DNA of 64,000 nucleotides from Cyclobacteriaceae bacterium (GTDB lineage Bacteria; Bacteroidota; Bacteroidia; Cytophagales; Cyclobacteriaceae), in contig JANQOR010000038.1 of NCBI GenBank assembly GCA_028285685.1, forward strand, positions 434,001-498,000, given 5' to 3'. A program made the translations under genes and the position numbers. The notes beneath the pieces are model-generated. The model was not told where the DNA came from, did no database searches, and saw only the letters and a list, made by a program, of their open reading frames with translations. Below, piece after piece: positions 53,869 through 63,829 of the stretch. Numbering within the stretch: the first letter of the stretch is position 1; each line of letters starts with the position of its first letter.

Positions 53869-56253
53869 TTGAGTACTGAATTTCAATCAAACGGCCACTA
53901 CGAATCTGAAAAGGATTTCTTGGAGTCATTCGACTTGGAAAGATTCTGGTATGTACTCAAGCGTAGTAAGTTTTGGATCATAGGTTTTTTGATATTGGTG
54001 GTGTCAGGATCCTACTTATATGTTCGCTACACAAAACCACTTTACAAATCCAGCTCAACCATAAAGCTTGAATTTCAAAGTGAGGCAAATCTCCTGGGTC
54101 TTGCAAATGTTTTCAACTCCCAAGAACAAAACGAAATCTCAGGTGAAATTGAGTTGTTAAGATCAAAACTCTTCTTTTCAAGAGTTGTGGATGCAGCTGA
54201 TTTGGATGTCTCATACCATCTGTATGGCAGATATTTGACGGAGGAGAGGTATAAAAATTCTCCATTTGTTGTTTCTCACAAGATACTGAACAATCGGTTC
54301 TACGATTTTCCCTTTGATGTCAAAATCGTTGATTCCGATCAGTTTGAGCTTAGTTACACAGTGGGGGGAAACAAGAAGAGTCAGATCTATGATTTCGGAG
54401 AAGAAATAAGAACAGAGGATTTCAACTTCCTTGTCGAGAAGACCGAGTTTTTCAATGAGGATCTTAGGAGAGTATTTTATTTCACAGTAAACAGCCAAGA
54501 GTCTCTCATTCGCTATCTGAGAGGCAGAGTGGAAGTGGTTCCGGAAAATCTAAGTGCTAAAACAATCCGGATTTCACTTACTGATCATAATCGATTCAAA
54601 GCAAGAGATCTCGTAAACCTGATCGATTCCTTATACCTAGACTATACAAGAGAGGTAAAAAACCAGGCCTTGGAACAAAAAATCCTCTTTTTGGATAACC
54701 AAATTGAAAAAACTGAGGATAAGCTGGAGGAGTATGAGAATTACTTTGAAAGATTCACCATTGAGAACAGAACGACGGACTTGACTGTCGACCTGAATAG
54801 AACGATTGATCAGTTGGGATTAATGGATTCCGTAATATCAAATCTGAAGAAGAGGATCAAAGACGTTAAGAGACTCGAAAATCAGCTAAAGGCTAACTTA
54901 ACCCTCTCTTTAAATCCTATCTCAATTGGCGGGTTGCCGCCAAGTCTAAACCAATCTCTTAATCAATATATCAGTCTGACACAGGAACGTGAACTCAAAC
55001 TGGGGTCATATAATGAAACCTCTTATATCATTCAACAAGTAGATTCGAAGCTCACGAAAGCAAGAATCAACTTGATTTCACTTTTCACGGGCTATGGTAA
55101 AAGCATGGAGGATAGGCTCACCCGGATGGAGAGTCAGCGATCTGCATTGGAAGTAAATCTGTCTTCACTGCCATCAATGCGGACCGAATTCGGGAAAACG
55201 AATAGGGTATATTCGTTAGAAGAAGAATTCATGCTCTCGCTACAACAATCCAAGATTGAATTGGAAATCACCAGGGCTGGTACCGTCACCGACAACGTAA
55301 TACTGTCCTCCGCTTCACTCCCGAGTGTTCCTATTAAGCCGCAAAAATTCATGATCATGGCAGCTGCCACTGTCATGGGAATGGTCGCAAGTCTTGTATT
55401 CCTGTTGATAAAGTACCTGGCTCACAACAAAGTAGCTGGGATCAAGGAACTCGAAAAACTGGTCAATGTTCCGGTGTTAGGATCTGTTCCAAGGTACACC
55501 AGGAACGACCTGGATCATACAGCTCTAGTTGTAAAGAACAACTCAAAATCCTCCTTGAGCGAGGCATTGAGAACCTTGAGGACCAACATGGATTTTATCG
55601 ATTCACGTAACGGTTCCAAGCTTGTGAGTGTAACATCGACGGTGCCAGGCGAAGGAAAAACCTTTGTTGCTTCGAATTTGGGAGCAATCATTGCCATGAC
55701 AAATCAAAAGGTCTGCGTTGTAGACCTCGATATGCGGAAACCCAAAGTCCACCTCGCATTTGGAGGCGTATCCTCCGTCGATGGCATAAGCACCCTGATT
55801 ACACATAAGAGCAGCTTAAAAGCGAGTATTCAAAAAACTGAGATTGAGAACCTTCATTTTGTCTCTGCAGGGCCAACTCCACCTAATCCGTCAGAATTGC
55901 TTTTGCAGAAAGAGTTTGAAGAGCTACTACAAGATCTTAGAAAGCAATTTGATGTAATCATTCTCGACACGCCACCAGTGGGTCTTGTGACGGATGCTCG
56001 GCTAGCAATGATAAGATCAGATATTCAATTGTATGTGGTTCGAGCTGACTATTCGAAGAGGAGTTTCACGAAAGTGGTAAATGATTTGAAATCATCTGAA
56101 CAATTTACAAATATCACTGTGGTACTGAATGCCATTTCTTCCACCCCAGGGTATGGCTATGGTTATGGTTATGGATACGGCTATGGCTATAACTACGGCT
56201 ATTACGAAGATGGTGACCATGAGAAATCATCCCTGATTAAAAATCTTTCCTGA
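53869..56253 (+). CDS. Polysaccharide co-polymerase with C-terminal tyrosine autokinase (Wzc/BY-kinase)
   Basis: 794 residues; the first possible start codon is TTG at 53869. A Wzz domain with two membrane helices (near 35-55 and 505-525) encloses a periplasmic coiled region (about 60-500). The cytoplasmic BY-kinase domain from 570 has Walker A TVPGEGKTFVASNLG near 588, Walker A' VCVVDLDMRKP near 612 and Walker B VIILDTPPVG near 700. The C-terminus is a tyrosine-rich tail (YGYGYGYG and so on, about a dozen Tyr), the autophosphorylation cluster, encoded by near-perfect GGYTAY hexamers. It controls chain length with the CpsB phosphatase, whose start overlaps its stop. Confidence 0.88.
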   Translation: MSTEFQSNGHYESEKDFLESFDLERFWYVLKRSKFWIIGFLILVVSGSYLYVRYTKPLYKSSSTIKLEFQSEANLLGLANVFNSQEQNEISGEIELLRSKLFFSRVVDAADLDVSYHLYGRYLTEERYKNSPFVVSHKILNNRFYDFPFDVKIVDSDQFELSYTVGGNKKSQIYDFGEEIRTEDFNFLVEKTEFFNEDLRRVFYFTVNSQESLIRYLRGRVEVVPENLSAKTIRISLTDHNRFKARDLVNLIDSLYLDYTREVKNQALEQKILFLDNQIEKTEDKLEEYENYFERFTIENRTTDLTVDLNRTIDQLGLMDSVISNLKKRIKDVKRLENQLKANLTLSLNPISIGGLPPSLNQSLNQYISLTQERELKLGSYNETSYIIQQVDSKLTKARINLISLFTGYGKSMEDRLTRMESQRSALEVNLSSLPSMRTEFGKTNRVYSLEEEFMLSLQQSKIELEITRAGTVTDNVILSSASLPSVPIKPQKFMIMAAATVMGMVASLVFLLIKYLAHNKVAGIKELEKLVNVPVLGSVPRYTRNDLDHTALVVKNNSKSSLSEALRTLRTNMDFIDSRNGSKLVSVTSTVPGEGKTFVASNLGAIIAMTNQKVCVVDLDMRKPKVHLAFGGVSSVDGISTLITHKSSLKASIQKTEIENLHFVSAGPTPPNPSELLLQKEFEELLQDLRKQFDVIILDTPPVGLVTDARLAMIRSDIQLYVVRADYSKRSFTKVVNDLKSSEQFTNITVVLNAISSTPGYGYGYGYGYGYGYNYGYYEDGDHEKSSLIKNLS

Positions 56254-56972
56254 TGTTTGGATGGCAAAAAAAAGCCATGGCAACTCCGGTTGTTGATGTT
56301 CACTCACATCTTATTCCAGCGATTGACGATGGTGTCAGAACGCTTGATAAGTCAATTGAGATCCTTAAAGGATTTTCGAAGATTGGAATTAAGAAGGCAA
56401 TTACGACTCCACATATTCACCCAAACTATCCCAACACAAAAGATGATATTTTAAGTGGGTTAGAAGTCGTAAATGAGAGAATTCAGGCAGAAAATATCGA
56501 TTTGGAATTAGCTGCCGCAGCTGAGTATTTTGTTGACGATGTTTTTATGCAGCGAGTCAAAGAAAAGGCTGAGATTCTCCATTTTGGCCCTAACTACGTT
56601 TTAGTAGAATCATCTTTCCTTAATAAGCCCATTTACTTTGAGGCCTGTATATTCGAACTACAATCGAGAGGATATCAGCCGGTTTTGGCACACCCAGAAC
56701 GCTACCGATTTCTTGAAGGCGAGTTGGAGTGGCTGTTGCAGCTTAAAGAAATGGGAATTTTGTTTCAGGTCACCATCAGTTCGTTTGTAGGTTTTTATGG
56801 AACGATACCCCAAAAAATAGCTATCTCATTGTACGAACGACGATTGATTGATTTTCTAGGATCTGATTTACATGGTTTTAATCAAATCAGTGTTTTAGAG
56901 GAAGGTCTTCGTCATAAAATGGTCGATAAATTATGTCGATCAGCCGAGCTAAAAAATAAGTCACTACTTTAA
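56253..56972 (+). CDS. CpsB/YwqE-type tyrosine-protein phosphatase (PHP domain)
   Basis: 239 residues. PHP-type metal-binding motifs: VDVHSHLIPAIDDGV near 14 (HxH), TTPHIHPNYP near 50, HPERYRFL near 144 and GSDLHGF near 202. Such manganese-dependent phosphatases dephosphorylate the tyrosine tail of BY-kinases. Its ATG overlaps the kinase stop by 1 nt (TGATG). The pairing gives a complete kinase/phosphatase switch for capsule or exopolysaccharide chain length. Confidence 0.9.
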   Translation: MFGWQKKAMATPVVDVHSHLIPAIDDGVRTLDKSIEILKGFSKIGIKKAITTPHIHPNYPNTKDDILSGLEVVNERIQAENIDLELAAAAEYFVDDVFMQRVKEKAEILHFGPNYVLVESSFLNKPIYFEACIFELQSRGYQPVLAHPERYRFLEGELEWLLQLKEMGILFQVTISSFVGFYGTIPQKIAISLYERRLIDFLGSDLHGFNQISVLEEGLRHKMVDKLCRSAELKNKSLL

Positions 56973-57066
56973 AATCTGTGGAAAACTTTTTATAGTGATT
57001 TGGTTGTTTTATTCTTTTAAAAGCTAATTTCATTTCAAGTATTCATCATCAAATACGCTTTCGTCA

Positions 57067-58470
57067 ATGCATGAAGAACATAAACGTAAGGAAGAGAGGG
57101 AGTTGATCAAGAGGTATGAAGCTTTTGTTAAAAACAAGGAAAACCACTATTTCGATGAAGAAGCTTTTGTGCAGATAATCAACTATTACTCCAGTCGGGA
57201 GAAGCCAAATAAAGCATTGAAAGCAGCAGAGGTCGCCTTGGAACAGTTTCCATTCTCTGTTGATCTGACAATTGAAAAAGTAGATGTCCTTGTTAAACTT
57301 GACAAGGCAGGCGAAGCTATTGATCTTTTGGAATACACGCTTAATGTTCAACCAAATGATCCTGAGCTATTAATCCAGAAGGGTTCGGTTCACTGCGTTC
57401 TTAACGAGTTTGAAGAAGCCATTATCTGCTATGAGAGTGCTGTGGTTAATGTTGAAGACAAGGATGAAGTTTATTTTAATATAGGGATGGCCTACCAGGG
57501 ACTTGGAAAATACTCCGAGGCTGCGGAGCAGTATAAAAAGACCATCGAATTAAATATGCACAATGAAAATGCGCTGTATGAATTGGCGTATTGCCTGGAT
57601 GTTTCAGGTGAGTTGGAGAGCAGTCTTTCTTACTATCAGAAATTCATAGATCAGGATCCATACTCTGAATATGCTTGGTATAATATTGGAATTGTCCAAA
57701 ATAAGCTAAAGAGGTATGCTGATGCCGTGGATTCCTATGAATATGCTACAGCCATTGATGATGAGTTCAGCAGTGCTTGGTTTAATATGGGAAATGCGTT
57801 GATGAATTCAGGTAAATACGAGGAAGGTCTTTCTGCCTATCTAAAGACCTTTGATCTCGAAGGTGCATCTCCTGAAATTTACAGCCATATGGGTGCTGCC
57901 TATGAGAAACTGGAGCAGTTGGAATTGGCTATAAAATATTATCAAAAGGCGACCAAGCTTGATCAAATGTACCATGAAGCCTGGTATGGTGTAGGGGTCT
58001 GTCTTGCTTTACAAGAGAAATGGTATGAAGCCATTCACTTTTTGAACAAAGCGCTCAAATTGAATCCTGAAAATCCCATTTATTGGAAGGCTGTTGGAGA
58101 CGCTGAATTCAAAACTGGCAATTTAGTGTCGGCTATTGATGCGTTTTCTCAGGCAAGTGAGATGGATTCCGAAAATCCTGACGTATGGTTGGATTGGTCG
58201 TTGATATACTATGAGCAAGGCGATTACGAGAAAGCAATTTCCATTTTGGAAACAGGCCTGGACGAGTGCCCTTCCAACGCTGAAATGTACTATCGGGGAG
58301 TGGTTTACATGATTGGCTCAGGGAACTACAAAAGCGCGATCAACAGATTGGAAACTGCACTTATGTTGGACTATGAGGGCCACAAAGTCCTGTTTGATTT
58401 TTTCCCTAATTTACCTACCCAGAAAGCTCTCTATAGGATCATTGATCAGTTTCGGAAAGACAAGGAATAA
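57067..58470 (+). CDS. Tetratricopeptide-repeat protein
   Basis: 467 residues with no signal peptide, made of about 12 consecutive TPRs. Typical units are VYFNIGMAYQGLGKYSEAAEQYKK, AWYNIGIVQNKLKRYADAV and AWFNMGNALMNSGKYEEGLSAY by parts. Cytoplasmic scaffold expected. In Bacteroidota this gene commonly precedes phosphosulfolactate synthase, DUF368 and aroE (from memory of that synteny), so it is part of the conserved neighbourhood rather than of the polysaccharide operon. Confidence 0.8.
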   Translation: MHEEHKRKEERELIKRYEAFVKNKENHYFDEEAFVQIINYYSSREKPNKALKAAEVALEQFPFSVDLTIEKVDVLVKLDKAGEAIDLLEYTLNVQPNDPELLIQKGSVHCVLNEFEEAIICYESAVVNVEDKDEVYFNIGMAYQGLGKYSEAAEQYKKTIELNMHNENALYELAYCLDVSGELESSLSYYQKFIDQDPYSEYAWYNIGIVQNKLKRYADAVDSYEYATAIDDEFSSAWFNMGNALMNSGKYEEGLSAYLKTFDLEGASPEIYSHMGAAYEKLEQLELAIKYYQKATKLDQMYHEAWYGVGVCLALQEKWYEAIHFLNKALKLNPENPIYWKAVGDAEFKTGNLVSAIDAFSQASEMDSENPDVWLDWSLIYYEQGDYEKAISILETGLDECPSNAEMYYRGVVYMIGSGNYKSAINRLETALMLDYEGHKVLFDFFPNLPTQKALYRIIDQFRKDKE

Positions 58471-58540
58471 ATCATTTTTTTTCTCTGAGATATTTTAGAC
58501 TTTTGCGGCTTGCTTAATCGACCAAGTACAAACTGCTTTA

Positions 58541-59296
58541 ATGAACTATTACCTTAACAACCTACCTGAGAGAACCAAAAAACCGCGCACACAAGGATTT
58601 ACAATGGTCATGGATAAAGGGCTTAGCTTACGTGAGGTCTCAGACCTGATCGAAGTAAGTGGGGAATTTATTGACATAGTGAAGTTGGGATGGGCTACCT
58701 CCTACGTTGTTCCGAATCTAGGAGATAAAATAGAATTGTACAGGAGCGCCAATATTCCCTGCTATTTGGGCGGTACCCTATTTGAAGCCTTTGTTGTTCG
58801 CAATCAGTTTGATGACTTTCGTGGAGTTTTGGAAAAGTACAAGTTGGAGTTTGCTGAGGTCTCTGATGGCTCCATTGAAATGAGTGCCGAAGATAAATGC
58901 CAGTATATCAAAACCCTCTCCGAGCAGGTTACAGTTTTGAGCGAGGTGGGGTCTAAAGATGCCGCAAAGATTATTCCTCCCTACAAGTGGATTGAGCAAA
59001 TGCAAATGGAATTAGATGCCGGTGCCTGGAAAGTGATTGGAGAGGCAAGAGAGAGTGGAAACGTGGGGTTGTTCAGGGATTCTGGGGAGGTCCGTCAAGG
59101 ACTGGTCGAAGAAATTTTAACTCAAATTCCAGCGGAAAAAATTCTTTGGGAGGCGCCACAAAAGGCACAGCAAGTATGGTTTATCAAATTGTGTGGATCC
59201 AACGTAAACCTAGGTAATATTGCTCCCAATGAAGTAATCCCCCTCGAAACCATTAGACTTGGTCTGAGAGGGGATACCTTCGATTTTTTTCTCTAG
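58541..59296 (+). CDS. comA: Phosphosulfolactate synthase (ComA family)
   Basis: 251 residues of the (2R)-phospho-3-sulfolactate synthase TIM barrel, which adds sulfite to phosphoenolpyruvate. Characteristic segments: GFTMVMDKGLSLREVSDLIE near 19, DIVKLGWATSYV near 48, GGTLFEAFV near 77, ISDGSIEM-like VSDGSIEMSAEDK near 107, and VGSKDA near 137. In methanogens it starts coenzyme M synthesis; in Bacteroidota it probably supplies sulfonate precursors, possibly for sulfonolipids, though that link is inference. Confidence 0.85.
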   Translation: MNYYLNNLPERTKKPRTQGFTMVMDKGLSLREVSDLIEVSGEFIDIVKLGWATSYVVPNLGDKIELYRSANIPCYLGGTLFEAFVVRNQFDDFRGVLEKYKLEFAEVSDGSIEMSAEDKCQYIKTLSEQVTVLSEVGSKDAAKIIPPYKWIEQMQMELDAGAWKVIGEARESGNVGLFRDSGEVRQGLVEEILTQIPAEKILWEAPQKAQQVWFIKLCGSNVNLGNIAPNEVIPLETIRLGLRGDTFDFFL

Positions 59297-59914
59297 TTAT
59301 TTAAGCAAGAAACCAACCGTAAACCCTCCGGAAACTGCTATGGGAAAGCTGCCATCTCCGTTGGCGTGACTGTGGTGATATTTTCCGTCCGAGCTATTGT
59401 CAAAACCATAGCCGACTCCTACATGCCAATCGACAGACATGACGTCTGCTAGAATGTATTGTCTTCCATAATTGATCATAAATGCAATTGACCGGAAACT
59501 TTCTCGTCTACGGATGTCATTGAAAGAATTAAAATCGACAACGTCCTCATTGTACAGAGACAACACGATTTCTGGCTTTATGTATTTCCCACCAAGAAGA
59601 TGCGAACCTCGGAGATCTCGAGTTGCAAAATCAGGGTTGAGCTTAAATTTTGGACCCCCTCGGAACAAAAATCCACTAGGGTCAGTGTTATCGCTGTTAT
59701 CTACTCCTAAACCAATAAATCCAACCTTGGCCTCCCAGGAAACCCAATCTTTGATATAACTCTCGTATCCAAGTGTGGTGTGTCCTACCAATGGGGAAAA
59801 GAACTCCATTTTGATGATGCTCTTTTTTTGGGTTTCATAGTCAATGTCGACCGTCTGAGAGAATGTGGTGAAGCTTATAGCCAGAAGTGTGAGATGTATT
59901 GCTATTCTTTTCAT
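59297..59914 (-). CDS. Secreted, probable outer-membrane beta-barrel protein
   Basis: About 205 residues from ATG 59914. A longer in-frame extension to 59980 would add 22 non-signal-like residues. Signal peptide MKRIAIHLTLLAISFTTFSQ. Barrel-like strands alternate (ESYIKDWVSWEAKVGFIGLG, FLFRGGPKFKLNPDF by parts, WHVGVGYGFDNS) and end in VSGGFTVGFLLK. No family is recognised. It is convergent with phosphosulfolactate synthase, with the stops adjacent (58541-59296 and 59297). Confidence 0.5.
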   Translation of the reverse strand: MKRIAIHLTLLAISFTTFSQTVDIDYETQKKSIIKMEFFSPLVGHTTLGYESYIKDWVSWEAKVGFIGLGVDNSDNTDPSGFLFRGGPKFKLNPDFATRDLRGSHLLGGKYIKPEIVLSLYNEDVVDFNSFNDIRRRESFRSIAFMINYGRQYILADVMSVDWHVGVGYGFDNSSDGKYHHSHANGDGSFPIAVSGGFTVGFLLK

Positions 59915-60004
59915 GAATTCTAGGTTTTTAAAAAAATTCCGATTTATATGTAATACAAAAATTAAACCCGTGACCCTCAAAAAGACTTTGATTAAGTTCG
60001 CACC

Positions 60005-60889
60005 ATGAAGAATTTTATCCTCTTTCTGAAGGGTGCAGCAATGGGTGCAGCGAATGTAATACCGGGTGTTTCCGGCGGTACTGTCGCATTCATAACCGGA
60101 ATCTACGAGAGGTTGATCGTCGCACTTAAGAACATTGACCTTGAGTCATTAAGGCTTTTTTTCAGCGGAAGCTTTAGTGAGTTTTCGAAACGAGTAGATC
60201 TAAACTTCTTGTCAATTCTATTCCTAGGGGTCTTTGTCAGCATTCTTAGTTTGGCAAAAGTCCTTGAATTAGCTTTTGAAAATTATGAAGTACTGACATT
60301 GTCATTTTTCTTCGGACTCATTATGGCCTCAATTCTAGCTGTCGGCAACAAGATTGAGAAGATCAATTCCTCGTCGATCTTGTCCTTTGTTTTCGGGACT
60401 GCCATCGCCGTTTCAATTGCCTTTTTACCCCCAGCTCAGGCCAACAGTTCATTTTTCTACTTAGTGCTGTGCGGAGTTGCTGCAGTTTCTAGTATGATCC
60501 TACCGGGACTATCAGGTTCTTATGTCCTTCTGCTTATGGGAAACTACGTGCTCGTTCTCCGGGCAGTCAGCAGCTTTGATTTTTCAATACTTCTTCCAAT
60601 GGTCCTGGGCTGCATTGCCGGTCTCGTATTGCTTTCCAGATTGCTTTCCTACCTATTTGCGAATTTCAAGGATCAAACGATCGGAATATTGACAGGATTT
60701 GTTTTTGGATCTCTCTTAATCATCTGGCCTTGGAAGACTACCCTAACCGAATCACTCGCCGGACAGGAAAAAGCGACGGGCTACATCTGGAATTTGCCAG
60801 AAGTGAATGGCCAATTTTTCCTTTCAATTACTTTGATTGTTGCCGGATTTTCGTTGGTCTATTTACTTGAAAAAAAATCCGTGGGATAA
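60005..60889 (+). CDS. DUF368-family polyprenyl-phosphate transporter
   Basis: 294 residues with about nine membrane helices. The DUF368 signatures are clear: MGAANVIPGVSGGT at 12-25 and SSMILPGLSGSYVLLLMGNY near 158-178. DUF368 proteins have been shown in other bacteria to recycle undecaprenyl phosphate across the membrane for peptidoglycan and polysaccharide synthesis. Its position between phosphosulfolactate synthase and aroE is typical of Bacteroidota. The role here is inferred from the family. Confidence 0.88.
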   Translation: MKNFILFLKGAAMGAANVIPGVSGGTVAFITGIYERLIVALKNIDLESLRLFFSGSFSEFSKRVDLNFLSILFLGVFVSILSLAKVLELAFENYEVLTLSFFFGLIMASILAVGNKIEKINSSSILSFVFGTAIAVSIAFLPPAQANSSFFYLVLCGVAAVSSMILPGLSGSYVLLLMGNYVLVLRAVSSFDFSILLPMVLGCIAGLVLLSRLLSYLFANFKDQTIGILTGFVFGSLLIIWPWKTTLTESLAGQEKATGYIWNLPEVNGQFFLSITLIVAGFSLVYLLEKKSVG

Positions 60890-60955
60890 TGCATGCTTCA
60901 GCAGCTGCAATCTGAACTTTCAGAAGTAACTTAGTGAAATCTGCTACAATATCTA

Positions 60956-61699
60956 ATGAAGAGATTTGGATTAGTTGGACACCCACTAGGTCACAGTTAT
61001 TCTAGAGAGTTTTTTCAAAAGAAGTTCGAACAACTTGGACTAAAAGACCACTCCTACGAGTTGTTCGATATGGAATACTTGAAGGAATTTCCAGCTTTAT
61101 GGCTCAAGTACAATGATTTGATTGGGGTAAATGTAACTGTGCCTCATAAGGAAAATGTTGTTCGTTTTTTAGATCATCAAGATATTAGTGTAATCAAAGT
61201 AGGGGCTGCAAATGTGATAATGAAAAAAAACGGCAGGTTACATGGATATAATACTGACTATCTCTCTTTTAAGGAATCCCTGAAGAATTGGATTGGAAAT
61301 TTCAAAAGCGAAGCTTTAGTGTTGGGTTCTGGAGGCTCTTCTAAAGCTGTTGCAGTGGCTCTGGAAGAACTGGAGATTGATTCGTATCAAGTTTCACGAA
61401 GGAAGTCAAAAGGTGACTATACCTATGATCAACTTTATAGACAGCCCGGAATCATAAAAAGATTTCTTCTTATAGTAAATGCGACACCTCTCGGCATGTT
61501 TCCCAACGTTGATTCCCTTCCCAGCATTCCATACAAACACCTGACCAAAAAGCATCGTTTATTCGATTTAGTTTATAATCCGGATGAAACTGCATTTATG
61601 CGTAAGGGAAAAGAGTTTGGAGCCAAAGTGAAAAATGGCATTGAAATGTTGCAGCTTCAGGCAGAAAGATCGTGGGAGATTTGGACAAGAAGTAACTAA
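60956..61699 (+). CDS. aroE: Shikimate dehydrogenase
   Basis: 247 residues, slightly shorter than usual. It catalyses NADPH-dependent reduction of 3-dehydroshikimate in aromatic amino acid synthesis. Seen: shikimate site GHPLGHSYSREFF at 8-20, NVTVPHKENVV near 62 with the catalytic Lys, GAANVI near 83, GYNTDYLSF near 97, NADP loop LGSGGSSKAV near 122, and the SxP/NATPLGMFP segment near 177. The final codon's A is shared with the uvrB start (TAATG), so they are translationally coupled. Confidence 0.92.
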   Translation: MKRFGLVGHPLGHSYSREFFQKKFEQLGLKDHSYELFDMEYLKEFPALWLKYNDLIGVNVTVPHKENVVRFLDHQDISVIKVGAANVIMKKNGRLHGYNTDYLSFKESLKNWIGNFKSEALVLGSGGSSKAVAVALEELEIDSYQVSRRKSKGDYTYDQLYRQPGIIKRFLLIVNATPLGMFPNVDSLPSIPYKHLTKKHRLFDLVYNPDETAFMRKGKEFGAKVKNGIEMLQLQAERSWEIWTRSN

Positions 61700-63720
61700 T
61701 GGATTTTAACCTTTTCTCAGAATACGAGCCCACAGGTGATCAGCCCCAGGCGATAGCCCAAATTGTTGAGGGAATAAAAAACGATGAGCCATCGCAGACT
61801 CTACTAGGTGTTACTGGTTCAGGAAAAACCTTTACCATGGCTAACGTTGTGGCTCAGGTAAACAAACCAACCCTTGTTTTAAGTCATAACAAGACGCTTG
61901 CAGCACAATTGTACGGGGAGTTCAAACGATTTTTTCCGGAAAATGCTGTAGAGTACTTCATTTCCTATTACGACTACTATCAGCCAGAGGCCTACATTCC
62001 GACAAGTAATATTTACATCGAAAAAGATCTTTCCATAAACGAGGAAATTGAAAAATTAAGACTTAGCGCCACTTCCGCACTGTTATCAGGACGAAGAGAT
62101 GTTATTGTGGTAGCATCTGTCTCATGCATCTATGGCATTGGCAATCCGGATGAATTTGGAAAAAATGTCATTCGAATTCAGGAAGGTGACAAAATCGCTC
62201 GGAACAAATTTCTCTTCGATTTAGTGGACATCCTCTACAGTAGAACTGAAGTCGAATTCAAAAGGGGTACATTTCGAGTGAAGGGGGATACTGTCGACGT
62301 ATTTGTGGCATATGCGGATTTCGCATACCGCTTTATTTTTTGGGGCGATGAGATAGAGTCAATCCAGCGGATTGATCCCGTCTCAGGACTGAAACAATCT
62401 GACGAACGTATTGTCACTATTTTTCCAGCCAATCTCTTCGTTACCGGAAAAGATCAACTTCAGGTTGCAATACGTGAGATACAAGATGACATGGTTGCTC
62501 AGGTCCAATTCTTCGAGGATGAAAGAAGGTTTTTGGAAGCCAAAAGGTTGAAGGAGAGGACAGAGTTTGACGTAGAAATGATTCGCGAGATTGGATACTG
62601 CTCGGGAGTGGAAAATTATTCCAGATATTTTGACAGACGTCAGCCCGGTAGTCGACCCTTTTGTCTGTTAGACTATTTCCCTGATGATTACCTCATGATT
62701 ATTGATGAAAGCCATGTGACTGTTCCACAGGTCAGAGGAATGTGGGGGGGTGACAGAAGTAGAAAAGTTAATCTCGTCGATTACGGTTTTAGGTTGCCAT
62801 CGGCGCTGGACAACCGACCGCTAACTTTCAATGAGTTTGAAGAGATGATCAACCAGGTAGTGTTCGTAAGCGCTACACCTGCTGAGTATGAACTGAGAAA
62901 ATCTGAGGGAGTGATTATAGAGCAGCTTATTCGGCCTACGGGACTTTTAGATCCTGTGATCGATGTGCGCCCAAGCTTAAATCAGATAGACGACCTTATG
63001 GAGGAGATCCAACAAAGAATTGAGTTGGAGGAACGTGTCCTGGTTACCACATTAACTAAGCGCATGGCAGAAGAACTCTCCAAATACCTTCTGAATTCGG
63101 GAGTAAAAACCAAGTATATCCATTCAGAGGTAGACACCTTAGATCGTGTGGAAATTTTGCGAGAATTGCGTCTTGGCATATTTGACGTCCTGGTCGGAGT
63201 AAACTTGCTACGTGAAGGGCTTGACTTGCCTGAGGTCTCACTAGTAGCAATTCTGGATGCCGACAAGGAAGGTTATCTACGGAACGAACGATCTCTAGTC
63301 CAGACAATTGGCCGAGCTGCCAGAAATGAGCGTGGAATGGTAATTATGTACGCCGACCAGGTGACTACTTCGATGAAGCTTGCGATAGATGAAACTAACA
63401 GGCGCCGAGCCATACAAATGGAATACAACGCCGACCACGGAATTGTGCCGACCTCAGTCAAAAAAGATAAAGAAGCAATACTGACACAAACCGGTGTCGC
63501 AGATAAAAAGAAGGGAGCAAAGAAATACTACATAGAGGAAGAACAGACAGTTGCAGCTGATCCGGTGGTTTCATATATGTCTCTCGAACAGCTGGAAAAG
63601 CTGGTGGCAGAAACGAAGAGAAAGATGGAGAAAGCTGCTAAAGATTTAGACTTTATGGAAGCCGCAAGACTAAGAGATGAGATGCTTGATCTCGAAAAGA
63701 TGATAAAGGAAAGGAAATAG
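61699..63720 (+). CDS. uvrB: Excinuclease ABC subunit B
   Basis: 673 residues, full length. Walker A GVTGSGKTFTMANVV near 39, the damage-probing beta-hairpin with YYDYYQPEAYIP near 92, helicase motif DESHVTVPQ near 337, RDxS-like SATP near 392, LREGLDLPEVSLV near 506 and QTIGRAARNERG near 536. A C-terminal UVR domain (EKAAKDLDFMEAARLRDEM) contacts UvrC. It performs nucleotide excision repair with UvrA and UvrC, which are not in the window. Confidence 0.96.
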   Translation: MDFNLFSEYEPTGDQPQAIAQIVEGIKNDEPSQTLLGVTGSGKTFTMANVVAQVNKPTLVLSHNKTLAAQLYGEFKRFFPENAVEYFISYYDYYQPEAYIPTSNIYIEKDLSINEEIEKLRLSATSALLSGRRDVIVVASVSCIYGIGNPDEFGKNVIRIQEGDKIARNKFLFDLVDILYSRTEVEFKRGTFRVKGDTVDVFVAYADFAYRFIFWGDEIESIQRIDPVSGLKQSDERIVTIFPANLFVTGKDQLQVAIREIQDDMVAQVQFFEDERRFLEAKRLKERTEFDVEMIREIGYCSGVENYSRYFDRRQPGSRPFCLLDYFPDDYLMIIDESHVTVPQVRGMWGGDRSRKVNLVDYGFRLPSALDNRPLTFNEFEEMINQVVFVSATPAEYELRKSEGVIIEQLIRPTGLLDPVIDVRPSLNQIDDLMEEIQQRIELEERVLVTTLTKRMAEELSKYLLNSGVKTKYIHSEVDTLDRVEILRELRLGIFDVLVGVNLLREGLDLPEVSLVAILDADKEGYLRNERSLVQTIGRAARNERGMVIMYADQVTTSMKLAIDETNRRRAIQMEYNADHGIVPTSVKKDKEAILTQTGVADKKKGAKKYYIEEEQTVAADPVVSYMSLEQLEKLVAETKRKMEKAAKDLDFMEAARLRDEMLDLEKMIKERK

Positions 63721-63829
63721 TTTATTGTTATTCGTTTGGAAAACCTCCTGCTCTATAGGATACTTGCTTTTCAATATTGAGATAAGCCAAAGGACACACT
63801 GCTAATTAAGATTCACGAAATAAATTAAC

